9,502 nucleotides of DNA from an uncultured Propionibacteriaceae bacterium (GCA_945875065.1 CAMCJC010000075.1:1-9502); one strand, 5' to 3'. Shown: positions 1 to 7,055, numbered from the stretch's first letter. Numbers and translations: made by a program. Notes: generated by a model from the sequence alone, not told the origin.

Positions 1-55
<55 letters not shown>

Positions 56-166
56 ATGCCGACCTACCGCCGACAGCCGCTTCAGCTTAGCCGCTCCCCG
101 GGCTAGCTGGCGAATCGACTCCATCGACCGCTCGCCCTCGCCCCGCGACCAACTACGCTTAGGGGC
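56..166. other. Divergent intergenic region between tRNA-Pro and ldt
   Basis: This 111-base gap should contain the promoters of both the minus-strand tRNA and the plus-strand ldt gene. A 7-base direct repeat AGCCGCT occurs at 75-81 and 89-95, 14 bases apart. It could be a regulator half-site pair or chance. On the minus strand the only -10-like string at a suitable distance from the tRNA 5' end is TAGGTC (bases 66-61), which is weak, and I see no convincing -35 for it. The plus-strand -10 candidate is listed separately. Confidence 0.5.
154..159 (+). promoter_or_regulatory. Putative -10 box of ldt, suggesting a leaderless transcript
   Basis: TACGCT matches the actinobacterial TAnnnT -10 pattern and ends 7 bases before the ATG at 167. 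Normal -10 to start-site spacing would place transcription initiation at about 166-167, so the mRNA would begin at or next to the start codon. An AGGGG string at 161-165 resembles a Shine-Dalgarno, but it sits only one base from the ATG, too close to work normally. No clear -35 hexamer is visible about 17 bases upstream (CTCGCC at 131-136). Leaderless mRNAs are common in actinobacteria. The assignment is inference from one hexamer. Confidence 0.4.
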
Positions 167-1378
167 ATGAACCTTCGGTCTCGGATCGTGCTCGCGCTGG
201 CGTCCTTCGTACTCCTGCTGCCGGCCGCTTGCGCCCCTGGCACCCCCTCTTCCGGTCCCTCGGCCGATACCAGCTCTGCCGCGGCGACGCCGACCGCCCC
301 CGAGTCTGCGTCCCCGGAGCCCTCACCGACGCCCAGCGCCGGCCCGCTAACCCTCACATCGTCGGCCGATGCCGCGATCCCTGCCGCCCCGGTGACGTTC
401 ACCGTCGAGAACGGCACCGTGTCCACCGCCAGTGTCACGACCGCCGACGGCACTGCCGTTGAAGGCAGTTACAGCGAAAAAGGGTGGGTGCCGGCGTCTC
501 CGCTTGAGTTCAACACCGAGTACAAGCTGACCGCTCAACTCAGCGATGGCAGCAGCCGCGATGCGACTTTCAAGACCGTCAACCCGACCGGCAGCCAGGC
601 GAACTTCCAAGTGCTTTACCTTTTCGACGGGGTCGGCGTCGGGATGCCCGCCTACGTGAAGTTCAGCAACTCTGTCCCCGAGGCCTACCGCGCCCAGATC
701 GAAAAGAACGCGTTCGTCACCACCGACCCTGTGCAGGAGGGTTCGTGGGGTTGGCTAAGCGACACCGAGTTGCTGTGGCGCCCCAAGGAGTACTGGAAGC
801 CCGGCACCAAGGTGAGCATCCACTACGCGTGGGACGGCGTCCAAGCCAGCGATTCGACGTTCCTGCGCAAGAACCTGGACGCCTCCTTCTCGGTGGCCGA
901 TACCGCGCGAATCATCAAGGTCGATATCGCGGGCCACACCACAACCGTTGAGGAGAACGGCGAGGTCGTGCAGACGTTCCCGTCGACCACTGGCAAGGAG
1001 GGCTTCACCACGCGCTCCGGAACCAAACTCATCCTCGAGAAGAACGAGTCCCGGCAGATGAACTCCGAGACCATCAACATCCCACGGGGGAGCGGGGAGT
1101 CCTACGACCTAAACGTCAGGTATGCAATGCGCGTGACCTGGACCGGTGAGTTCATTCACGCCGCTCCTTGGTCGGTCGGCAGCCAGGGCAAGGAAAACGT
1201 CAGTCACGGCTGCGTTGGCCTCAGCACCGACAACGCCGGATGGTTGTTCGCCCGTTCTGAAGTCGGTGACGTCGTCGAGTTCACTGGATCCGACCGGCAG
1301 ATGGAACCCGACGAGGGCATCGCTGTGTGGATGTTCAGTTGGGACGAGTGGAAGGCCCGCTCGGCCGCCCAGAGCTAG
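167..1378 (+). CDS. L,D-transpeptidase lipoprotein (YkuD domain)
   Basis: A 403-residue exported enzyme predicted to form 3-3 peptidoglycan cross-links, or attach proteins to tetrapeptide stems, on the outer face of the membrane. Residues 1-21 form a signal peptide (Arg4/Arg6, then a hydrophobic run) ending in a lipobox-like Pro-Ala-Ala-Cys with lipidation at Cys22; proline at -3 is less usual than leucine. Residues 23-60 are a low-complexity Ser/Thr/Pro/Ala tether. About 60-245 resemble the paired immunoglobulin-like domains of actinobacterial Ldt enzymes. About 247-372 form the YkuD catalytic domain, with His331 (HAAPWSVG) and the signature Ser-His347-Gly-Cys349-Val-Gly-Leu-Ser; Cys349 is the nucleophile. 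The residue two after the cysteine is Gly rather than the frequent Asn. A C-terminal tail of about 30 residues is rich in Trp and acidic residues. Start: the only ATG placing the signal peptide at the N-terminus. The family is clear; which paralogue is not. Confidence 0.93.
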   Translation: MNLRSRIVLALASFVLLLPAACAPGTPSSGPSADTSSAAATPTAPESASPEPSPTPSAGPLTLTSSADAAIPAAPVTFTVENGTVSTASVTTADGTAVEGSYSEKGWVPASPLEFNTEYKLTAQLSDGSSRDATFKTVNPTGSQANFQVLYLFDGVGVGMPAYVKFSNSVPEAYRAQIEKNAFVTTDPVQEGSWGWLSDTELLWRPKEYWKPGTKVSIHYAWDGVQASDSTFLRKNLDASFSVADTARIIKVDIAGHTTTVEENGEVVQTFPSTTGKEGFTTRSGTKLILEKNESRQMNSETINIPRGSGESYDLNVRYAMRVTWTGEFIHAAPWSVGSQGKENVSHGCVGLSTDNAGWLFARSEVGDVVEFTGSDRQMEPDEGIAVWMFSWDEWKARSAAQS

Positions 1379-1447
1379 GACGCGACGCCCAGTGCGCGCC
1401 TAGATAACGACAGCCATAGGGTCGCGGTCGGGTAGGATCGCGAGCCT
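1379..1447. other. ldt-mrpA' intergenic region
   Basis: These 69 bases separate the ldt stop codon from the mrpA' ATG. They hold a -10-like box and most of a long palindrome that continues into mrpA' (both listed separately). No Shine-Dalgarno precedes the mrpA' ATG: the preceding bases are GAGCCT. The mrpA' reading frame has an in-frame TAG at 1433-1435 with no start codon between it and 1448, so the protein cannot begin further upstream. Confidence 0.7.
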
Positions 1448-1456
1448 ATGGCTGTC
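1409..1456 (+). promoter_or_regulatory. 48-base near-perfect palindrome/hairpin overlapping the mrpA' start codon
   Basis: GACAGCCATAGG (1409-1420) is the exact reverse complement of CCTATGGCTGTC (1445-1456). Inside it, after a single G-G mismatch (1421/1444), TCGCG (1422-1426) pairs with CGCGA (1439-1443). Then come a G-U pair (1427/1438), U-A (1428/1437) and C-G (1429/1436), closing on the six-base loop 1430-1435. In all, 20 of 21 positions pair. The structure begins 30 bases after the ldt stop, contains the putative mrp -10 box on its loop side, and places the mrpA' ATG (1448-1450) inside the 3' arm. Possible roles: a barrier to or terminator of ldt read-through, a translation-blocking hairpin in read-through mRNA, or a DNA operator. 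No U-tract follows directly; the nearest T-rich bases are at 1461-1467. The structure is certain from the bases; its role is inference. Confidence 0.75.
1433..1438 (+). promoter_or_regulatory. Putative -10 box of the mrp-metXW-lnt operon
   Basis: TAGGAT fits the TAnnnT -10 pattern and ends nine bases before the ATG at 1448. Initiation would fall at about 1444-1448, giving a leaderless mRNA or one with a leader of a few bases, consistent with the missing Shine-Dalgarno. A transcript starting there would carry only the 3' arm of the 1409-1456 palindrome. No good -35 lies at 17 bases (ACAGCC, 1410-1415). Confidence 0.45.
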
Positions 1457-4276
1457 CTGGTTTCCTTGTGTCTGCTGGGGGTGGCGCTTCTTGCCACGCC
1501 CATCGCTGCGCGGTTCCTGGATAGAAACGTGGGCTGGCTGCTCGCGGGGGGCTATGTCGCCTGCGCCGCCGTCCTGCAGCCGACGCTGACTCGCGCCTTC
1601 ACCGGCGACCCGACGTCGTGGAGCATTAGCTGGGTGCCCCAACTCGGCGTCAGACTTGCATTCCGTACCGATGCGCTGGCGGGCGTCTTCTCGCTGCTGG
1701 CGCTGCTGATCGGCGCCGCCGTCCTCGCCTACGCGACTCGCTACCTGCCCAAGGGCAGACACCACAGCTTCTACCTCGTTATGGTGGCTTTCACCGCCTC
1801 CATGGTGGGTCTAGTCTCCGCCGACGACATCGTGGTGCTGTTCATCTGCTGGGAACTGACATCGCTCGCTTCGTTTCTGCTGATCGCACGTTCCGGCCAC
1901 GGCGCCGAGGGATCAGCTATGCGCACGCTGCTCATCACGTTCGTCGGGGGAGTCTCCCTCCTGATCGCGCTCTGCCTGGTGTGGGCTCGGACCGGCACCA
2001 CGAATCTGACCGATATCCTTGCCTCACCCCTGTGGGGCAGCGACCCGATGTTCACTTCCGGCGTGGCGCTCCTGGTTGCGCTGGCGGCCTGCACGAAGGC
2101 CGCGCAGTTCCCGTTCCACGTCTGGCTGCCCGATGCGATGGCCGCCGTGACCCCGGTTAGCGCTTACTTGCACGCCGCCGCCGTTGTCAAGGCCGGCATT
2201 TTCCTGTTGCTTCGCTTCAGCCCAGTCTTTGGCACCACGCCGACGTGGAACTGGACGCTGGTCATCGTCGGCCTGACCACGATGGTTCTGGGGGGCTGGT
2301 TCGCGCTCGAGATGACCGACATCAAGAAACTGATGGCTTACTCGACGGTCTCGCAGCTCGGCATGATCACCGCCACCATAGGCGTCGGCACCGATGCCGC
2401 GCTCGCTGCAGCGACCCTGCACACCGTCGCGCACGCGATGTTCAAATCGGGCCTATTCATGCTCGTGGGCGTCGTCGACCACGCCACCGGCACTCGCGAC
2501 CTCAGGCGCTTCCCGCCACGCCTGTACCGCAAGCTTCCGGTCACCTTCGCTCTCACGGCACTTGGCCTTTCCGCGATGGCCGGGCTCCCGCCGCTGCTCG
2601 GCTTCGCATCGAAAGAGTCGGTCCTGTCCGCTCTCTACGGGGCGCCGTTCGGGTCCAGACTGGTCTTGCTCGTCGTCGCGGCCGCAGGCTCGGTCCTGAC
2701 ATTTCTGTACTGCGCCCGCGTGTTGCTCGGAGTGTTCATCGACGGTCCCGACGGGGGCCGCGGCACCGGCCACCGCGACCCGCTGCTCATCGGCACGGCG
2801 GCGACGCCCATCTTCGCGATGCTGATCGGCAGCGCGTGGCCCGGCGTCCTCGCCTGGCATGGCCTGACCCCTGAACTCGGCGCCACGATCGTCGTGATCG
2901 TGGCGGGCACGGCGCTTGCAGTAGTGCGCCGACCGATTGCCGCCTGGGTGCTGAAGCATCAGTTTCCGTACGACGGCCCACGTGTGATGCGGGCCCTAGA
3001 TCGTGCGGTGCTGAAGGTCGGCTGGTTGTTCGATCGCGCCGTCGCCACGGACACGGTGACCCGCCACATCCTTCCGATCCTCGGCGGCCTTGGGGTCCTG
3101 GGCATAACCGGCGCTTGGCTCGTCCACCTACAGGGGCTGCCGGCTCAAGAGCCTGGCCTGACCCGCCCCATCGACATCGGCGTGTTCGGTCTCGTGACGG
3201 CTGCGACGATCGGAGTGTGCGTCTCGCGCGCCCGCATTGGGGCAGTGCTATCGCTATCCGCGGTCGGTATCCTCGCAACCGTCCAGATCCTGGCGCTTGG
3301 CGCCCCCGACGTTGCGATGACCCAGCTACTCGTCGAGAGCCTAAACATCATCGTCATCATGCTGGCGCTCCAGAAACTGCCCATTCAATTCCCGATTCGC
3401 AAACGCGGTAAGAACCTCATGACGCTGGGAATCGCGGCCTTGGTCGGGGCAGGCGTCGCGGGGCTGGTTTGGGCGCTTGTCGCCCGTCGTAGCCGTTCCG
3501 GTCTGGCGGAGTACTACCTGGAGCACACCAAGGAGATCGCGTCCGGTCAGAACGTCGTAAACGTCATCATCGTCGAGTTCCGGGGCTTCGACACGATGGG
3601 GGAGCTGAGCGTCCTCGCGATGACGGGTGTAGCGATGCTGGCGATCCTGTCGACCGTGCGGGACCGCTTCCTCGACCCTCCGAAGCCCGACCCCTACCTG
3701 CTGCCCGAGTCGGGCCTGTGGATCAACCCAGACCCGACGTCCGCAGCACACCGGGCGATCATGGATCCTCGCCCCAATGCCGTCGGGTTGAAGGTGATGT
3801 TGCGGTTCATGATCCCACTGCTCATGGTGATCTCCGCGATCCTGTTCTGGCGCGGTCACAACAGCCCTGGCGGCGGTTTCAACGCGGCGTTGGTGGCGGC
3901 GTCGATCGTCGGGCTGATCTACCTTTCGACGACCAAGGACCGGCAGGTAGGGCCGCCGCGCCTCCCACTGGCGTTCATTGGCGGGGGGGTGCTGCTGGCG
4001 GTGGCGACCGGTTTCCTCGGGCTAGCCGTCGAAGGCTCGTTCCTCGCCCCGATCCATGGCACGATCCTCGGGCAGCATATGACGACGTCGATGATCTTCG
4101 ACGCCGGCGTCTATCTCGCCGTCGTCGGCCTCATCATCGTCTCTGTGAACCTGCTGGGGTCCACCCGCAGGTCCGGGGTCGGCGGCGAGGGTACGAGGGA
4201 ACGAGTCGACGAGGCCCTGGAGGGGGAGCTTCCCGGCCCGATGGAGACCGTTCGAGGGGAGGGACCGCGACGATGA
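1448..4276 (+). CDS. mrpA: Mrp cation/proton antiporter, fused MrpA-MrpB subunit
   Basis: A 942-residue polytopic membrane protein, the largest subunit of the Mrp (Mnh/Pha) antiporter, which exchanges cytoplasmic Na+ (in some systems K+) for external protons. Residues 1 to about 500 are the NuoL-like proton-antiporter module: Glu136 (CWELTS), Lys217 (CTKAAQFPFHVWLPDAM), His242/Lys248, Lys293 in DIKKLMAYSTVSQLG, and His325 to Lys333 in the discontinuous-helix region. About 575-645 match the NuoJ/MbhD-like segment with Glu630 (QLLVESLNII). About 655-735 match the MbhE-like segment (VEFRGFDTMGEL). After a soluble loop (740-782), residues 783-905 are a complete MrpB domain (FWRGHNSPGGGFNAAL), followed by a charged cytoplasmic-type tail to 942. 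MrpA-MrpB fusion defines six-gene group 2 mrp operons. The stop overlaps mrpC by four bases. The ATG lies in a hairpin arm and has no Shine-Dalgarno; later GTG or TTG codons would trim the first helix and are less likely. Confidence 0.95.
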   Translation: MAVLVSLCLLGVALLATPIAARFLDRNVGWLLAGGYVACAAVLQPTLTRAFTGDPTSWSISWVPQLGVRLAFRTDALAGVFSLLALLIGAAVLAYATRYLPKGRHHSFYLVMVAFTASMVGLVSADDIVVLFICWELTSLASFLLIARSGHGAEGSAMRTLLITFVGGVSLLIALCLVWARTGTTNLTDILASPLWGSDPMFTSGVALLVALAACTKAAQFPFHVWLPDAMAAVTPVSAYLHAAAVVKAGIFLLLRFSPVFGTTPTWNWTLVIVGLTTMVLGGWFALEMTDIKKLMAYSTVSQLGMITATIGVGTDAALAAATLHTVAHAMFKSGLFMLVGVVDHATGTRDLRRFPPRLYRKLPVTFALTALGLSAMAGLPPLLGFASKESVLSALYGAPFGSRLVLLVVAAAGSVLTFLYCARVLLGVFIDGPDGGRGTGHRDPLLIGTAATPIFAMLIGSAWPGVLAWHGLTPELGATIVVIVAGTALAVVRRPIAAWVLKHQFPYDGPRVMRALDRAVLKVGWLFDRAVATDTVTRHILPILGGLGVLGITGAWLVHLQGLPAQEPGLTRPIDIGVFGLVTAATIGVCVSRARIGAVLSLSAVGILATVQILALGAPDVAMTQLLVESLNIIVIMLALQKLPIQFPIRKRGKNLMTLGIAALVGAGVAGLVWALVARRSRSGLAEYYLEHTKEIASGQNVVNVIIVEFRGFDTMGELSVLAMTGVAMLAILSTVRDRFLDPPKPDPYLLPESGLWINPDPTSAAHRAIMDPRPNAVGLKVMLRFMIPLLMVISAILFWRGHNSPGGGFNAALVAASIVGLIYLSTTKDRQVGPPRLPLAFIGGGVLLAVATGFLGLAVEGSFLAPIHGTILGQHMTTSMIFDAGVYLAVVGLIIVSVNLLGSTRRSGVGGEGTRERVDEALEGELPGPMETVRGEGPRR

Positions 4277-4605
4277 TCCTGATCGGCACGATCTTCGTGC
4301 TCGTCACCGGAGGTGTGTACCTCTTACTGCAACGCTCCATGGTCCGGGCCATCTTCGGCCTTGGCCTGCTCAGTCATGCCGTGAACTTCATCCTCCTCAG
4401 CAGCGGCGTACCCGGCTGGCGCACCGAACCCATCACCGACGGCACGGCGGCCGGGTCGTTCGCCGATCCACTGCCGCAGGCTTTCGTGCTCACCGCCGTC
4501 GTCATCAGCCTCGCCTTAACGATCCTGTTGCTCGCCATGGCTGTCATCGGCCGTGACGACACCCTCACTCGCCACCCCGAGACGGGCGAGAGCAGGCAAG
4601 CATGA
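4273..4605 (+). CDS. mrpC: Mrp antiporter subunit MrpC (NuoK-like)
   Basis: A 110-residue protein with three hydrophobic segments (about 2-19, 24-43, 69-92), homologous to NuoK/MnhC, which packs between the large subunits of the complex. Visible family features are LLSHAVNFILLSSG (32-45) and DPLPQAFVLTAVVISLALT (65-83). A hydrophilic loop of about 20 residues separates helices 2 and 3, and a short charged C-terminus ends the protein. Length is normal for the family. The start is fixed by a purine-rich Shine-Dalgarno (GGAGGG, 4258-4263) nine bases before an ATG that overlaps the mrpA' stop as ATGA. Two TTA leucine codons occur (about 4324 and 4516). Confidence 0.95.
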   Translation: MILIGTIFVLVTGGVYLLLQRSMVRAIFGLGLLSHAVNFILLSSGVPGWRTEPITDGTAAGSFADPLPQAFVLTAVVISLALTILLLAMAVIGRDDTLTRHPETGESRQA

Positions 4606-6110
4606 GCGCCATCCTTCCGGTCTTTGTCGCCCTCCCGTTGCTGCTGGCGGGCACCACGGTGCTGCTCCGCGGTCCCCTCGTTCAGCGCCTAGCGCTGCTG
4701 GCCGCGTCCGGCCTGACGCTGCTCGGCGGCATCACCCTGCTCGCCTTCCACCATGGCACCCCCGTCATCGCGCACTCAATCGGCTCCTATATCCCCGGAG
4801 TCGGCATCGTGTTCGTCTCCGACACCCTCAGCGCGCTGATGCTAGTCATTACCGCGTTCATGACGCTGCTGTCCGGGGGGTTCTTGATACTGACTGGGGA
4901 GGACCGCTACCGCTTCGTCGTGCCCCTGATCTTGATGCTCGGCGCTGGCGTCAACGGCGCGATCCTGACCGGTGACCTGTTCAACCTGTTCGTGTGGGTC
5001 GAGGTGATGCTGCTGCCGTCTTACGCACTGGTGGCCGTCACCGGGTATTGGCGACGCCTCGGCATCGGCCGTATGTTCGCCATCGCCAACATCATCACCT
5101 CGACGACCTTGGTCGTCGGCGTAGGGCTGCTCTATGGGGCAGCCGGGACCGTGAACCTGGCGAGTCTTGCTGGCCGTGGCAACGACCCGCAAGTCTCCCT
5201 CGCCACGGCGGTCATCTTGTTTGCGCTGCTGGTCAAGGCCGGCGTCGTGCCGGTCCACGGGTGGCTCCCGAGGTCTTATCCCGCAACCTCAGCCGGCATC
5301 ATGGGCCTCTTTTCGGCGATCCACACCAAGGTCAGCCTGTACGCCGCGTACCGCACCTACGCCACGATCTTCGAGGGCCCAGCCCCGTGGTTGCCGGTGC
5401 TGACGGTGGTCGTCGTCGCGACGATCGTCGTAGCGTCGTTCTCGACCTTTGGGGAGCGCAGGATCCGCGGTGCCCTGGCGTTCCAGATGGTCGCGGGCGT
5501 CGGCCAGATCCTGATTGGTCTGGTGGTGCTGTCCCAGGCTTCGATTGCGGCCGGCCTGTTCTATATGGTCCACCACATGATCACCATGGGCGGGCTCGTC
5601 CTCGCTTCGGGCGCGATCGAGAACGCCTACGGTTCCGGCCGCTTCGACCGGCTCAGCGGGCTGATGCGCCGCGATCCGATCCTAGCCGCGACCGTCGCAC
5701 TCGGCTTCCTGTCCCTGGTCGGGCTGCCCCCAACCTCGGGTCTTTGGGGCAAGCTCGGCTTGGTGTTGGCCTCTGCCGGTGCGCCGTCGCCGACCAGCTG
5801 GTGGCTGCTCGGCGCGATCGCCTTGGCCTCCATCGTTTCCGTGATGGCGCTCCAGCGAGTGTGGCGGGACGCCTTTTGGGGGGCTCCCATGAAGGACTAC
5901 CTGCCCGACGACCCCACCACATCCCGGAGCGCGCCGGTCCCGATCGCGCCTGATGCGCAAGTCACCTGGCGGATGCAGTGGCCTTCGACGCTGCTGATCG
6001 GAGTCTCAGTGCTGCTGTTCTTCGGCGCAGGCCTGGTTTGGCCGCTGTTCGAGACGGCCGCGCACAACCTGACCGACACCCTCATGTACGTAGAGGCGGT
6101 GCTCGGCTGA
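4602..6110 (+). CDS. mrpD: Mrp antiporter subunit MrpD (NuoM/NuoN-like)
   Basis: A 502-residue polytopic subunit, the second antiporter-like module of the complex, of normal length. Conserved features include Glu134 in the helix-5 segment LFVWVEVMLLPSYAL, Lys212 in LVKAGVVPVHGWLPRSYPA (helix 7), His241/Lys243 in FSAIHTKVSLYAAYR, and the SLVGLPPTSGLWGKLGL segment (371-387). Two positions that hold lysine in MrpA' differ here: the helix-8 lysine aligns with Arg289 (ERRIRGALAFQMV) and the helix-12 lysine aligns with Thr328 (VHHMITMGG). A hydrophilic loop (428-458) precedes the final helix. The ATG overlaps the mrpC stop by four bases; the Shine-Dalgarno is weak (AGCAGG, 4591-4596), so expression probably depends on coupling. 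Confidence 0.95.
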   Translation: MSAILPVFVALPLLLAGTTVLLRGPLVQRLALLAASGLTLLGGITLLAFHHGTPVIAHSIGSYIPGVGIVFVSDTLSALMLVITAFMTLLSGGFLILTGEDRYRFVVPLILMLGAGVNGAILTGDLFNLFVWVEVMLLPSYALVAVTGYWRRLGIGRMFAIANIITSTTLVVGVGLLYGAAGTVNLASLAGRGNDPQVSLATAVILFALLVKAGVVPVHGWLPRSYPATSAGIMGLFSAIHTKVSLYAAYRTYATIFEGPAPWLPVLTVVVVATIVVASFSTFGERRIRGALAFQMVAGVGQILIGLVVLSQASIAAGLFYMVHHMITMGGLVLASGAIENAYGSGRFDRLSGLMRRDPILAATVALGFLSLVGLPPTSGLWGKLGLVLASAGAPSPTSWWLLGAIALASIVSVMALQRVWRDAFWGAPMKDYLPDDPTTSRSAPVPIAPDAQVTWRMQWPSTLLIGVSVLLFFGAGLVWPLFETAAHNLTDTLMYVEAVLG

Positions 6111-6457
6111 TGCACGTGTTTCGGATTCTGTACTGGCTCTGGTACCTCACGGCACAGATCGTGATCGGATCGTTCAAGGTGGTCGGTCTCGCGACGACAG
6201 GGAGGTCGCGCACGGCGATCGTCGCGTATCCGACGCGTGCCGCCACGGATCTGGAGTTGACCCTGTTCACCTCGGCCATCACCATCACACCCGGCACGCT
6301 CGTGGTCGGCGTCGCCGCAGCTACGGAGAGCGAAGGCACCGTCGTGTTCGTCCACAGCCTGTTCGACAACGACCGCTCCTCCATTCTCGCCGGCTTGACA
6401 GAGCTGGAGGGGCACCTGCTGCGGGCTCTCAGAAACCAACCGGTGGAGGCGACATGA
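6110..6457 (+). CDS. mrpE: Mrp antiporter subunit MrpE, short form
   Basis: A 115-residue MrpE/MnhE subunit, required for assembly of the antiporter. Recognition rests on the LYWLWYLTAQIVIGSFKVV segment (7-25), the LFTSAITITPGTLVVGV core (52-68; the TPGT motif is diagnostic) and VHSLFD (81-86), in the expected operon position between mrpD and mrpF. Typical MrpE proteins are near 160 residues. This one lacks the usual N-terminal pair of helices and starts at the helix before the cytoplasmic domain. The bases upstream in this frame encode a polar, Arg-rich string inside mrpD, so an earlier start is not supported. The ATG overlaps the mrpD stop by one base (TGATG). Confidence 0.92.
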   Translation: MHVFRILYWLWYLTAQIVIGSFKVVGLATTGRSRTAIVAYPTRAATDLELTLFTSAITITPGTLVVGVAAATESEGTVVFVHSLFDNDRSSILAGLTELEGHLLRALRNQPVEAT

Positions 6458-6714
6458 CCCTTGCTTTCTGGGTCGCAGGCAGCATCCTGGCGGCGGCGGC
6501 GATGATCGGCATCGTGCGGGTCCTAACTGCCCGTGACGCCGCGACGCGTGCCGTCGTTGGAGACCTGGTGTTCTTCTCCTGCATCTGCATTCTCGCGCTG
6601 TTCGGCGCGAGGTACGCCTCCAGCGTCAGCGTCGACCTGGCGCTGCTCGCCTCGATCCTAGGCATCCTCGCTACCATCGCGCTGGCTCGTATCATTACCA
6701 GGGGACAGCGATGA
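6454..6714 (+). CDS. mrpF: Mrp antiporter subunit MrpF
   Basis: A small 86-residue subunit with three hydrophobic segments (about 4-24, 34-54, 59-80). The region RDAATRAVVGDLVFF (27-41) corresponds to the family's DRVVALD-type motif, with Asp37 as the conserved buried acid. It is a core membrane subunit of the Mrp complex; MrpF of Bacillus has been linked to bile-salt and Na+ efflux. A good Shine-Dalgarno, GGAGG (6445-6449), lies four bases before the ATG, which overlaps the mrpE stop by four bases. Confidence 0.93.
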   Translation: MTLAFWVAGSILAAAAMIGIVRVLTARDAATRAVVGDLVFFSCICILALFGARYASSVSVDLALLASILGILATIALARIITRGQR

Positions 6715-7055
6715 TCGTGTTGGAGTTTCTCGCCGGAACGCTGGCGATCGTAGGAGCGCTGCTGTTCCTGTCGGTGGCGATCGCCCAGTTCCGGGCCCGC
6801 GACGCGCTGTCTCGAATCAACGCACTCGGCCCGGCGACGGCGCTCGGCGCGCCAATGCTCGTACTCGCCGTCGCGATCGGTCGCTCGCTGGAGCAGGGAC
6901 TGGACTGGATGCTCTGGATCAAGACTGCGATCACCATCGTGGCGCTCGTGGTGGTGAGCTCGGTGGCATCCAACGTCCTCGCCCGCGCGACCTGCCGCTC
7001 TGATGCCGCAGTTGATGAGGCCACCCATCCGAACGACCTCAGGAGCAGCCAATGA
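6711..7055 (+). CDS. mrpG: Mrp antiporter subunit MrpG
   Basis: A 114-residue subunit with three hydrophobic segments (about 4-26, 42-57, 66-92), the last gene of the antiporter set. The motif ARDALSRINALGPATALGAPML (29-50) corresponds to the MnhG consensus in which a DxYxRLHA element is followed by a small-residue helix. The C-terminal 20 residues are polar and not distinctive. Shine-Dalgarno AGGGGA (6700-6705) lies five bases before the ATG, which overlaps the mrpF stop by four bases. The stop overlaps the next ATG in the same way, tying the antiporter to the methionine genes. Confidence 0.93.
   Translation: MIVLEFLAGTLAIVGALLFLSVAIAQFRARDALSRINALGPATALGAPMLVLAVAIGRSLEQGLDWMLWIKTAITIVALVVVSSVASNVLARATCRSDAAVDEATHPNDLRSSQ

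Noticed and set aside
75..95. AGCCGCT direct repeat as an operator
   Set aside because: Seven bases repeated once in a GC-rich gap is close to what chance gives, so it is mentioned only in the intergenic entry.
1409..1467. Classical intrinsic terminator of ldt
   Set aside because: The hairpin is strong and 30 bases after the ldt stop, but no U-tract follows directly and its 3' arm contains the mrpA' start; termination is kept only as one possible role in the hairpin finding.
1400..3859. Several long open frames on the minus strand opposite mrpA' (for example 2453-2959 and 3341-3859)
   Set aside because: Their predicted proteins are polar, Arg/Gln/His-rich and without family features, as expected for frames opposite GC-rich coding sequence; the plus-strand frame encodes a well-conserved protein.
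3983..3989. Run of seven G bases inside the MrpB domain of mrpA' as a possible phase-variation tract
   Set aside because: The run is short, several G6 runs occur in the same operon, and the frame is intact across it; nothing indicates slippage.
5978..6109. Upstream in-frame extension of mrpE
   Set aside because: The extension lies entirely within mrpD and encodes a polar, Arg-rich string unlike the membrane helices expected at the MrpE N-terminus; the ATG at 6110 fits the operon's overlap pattern.
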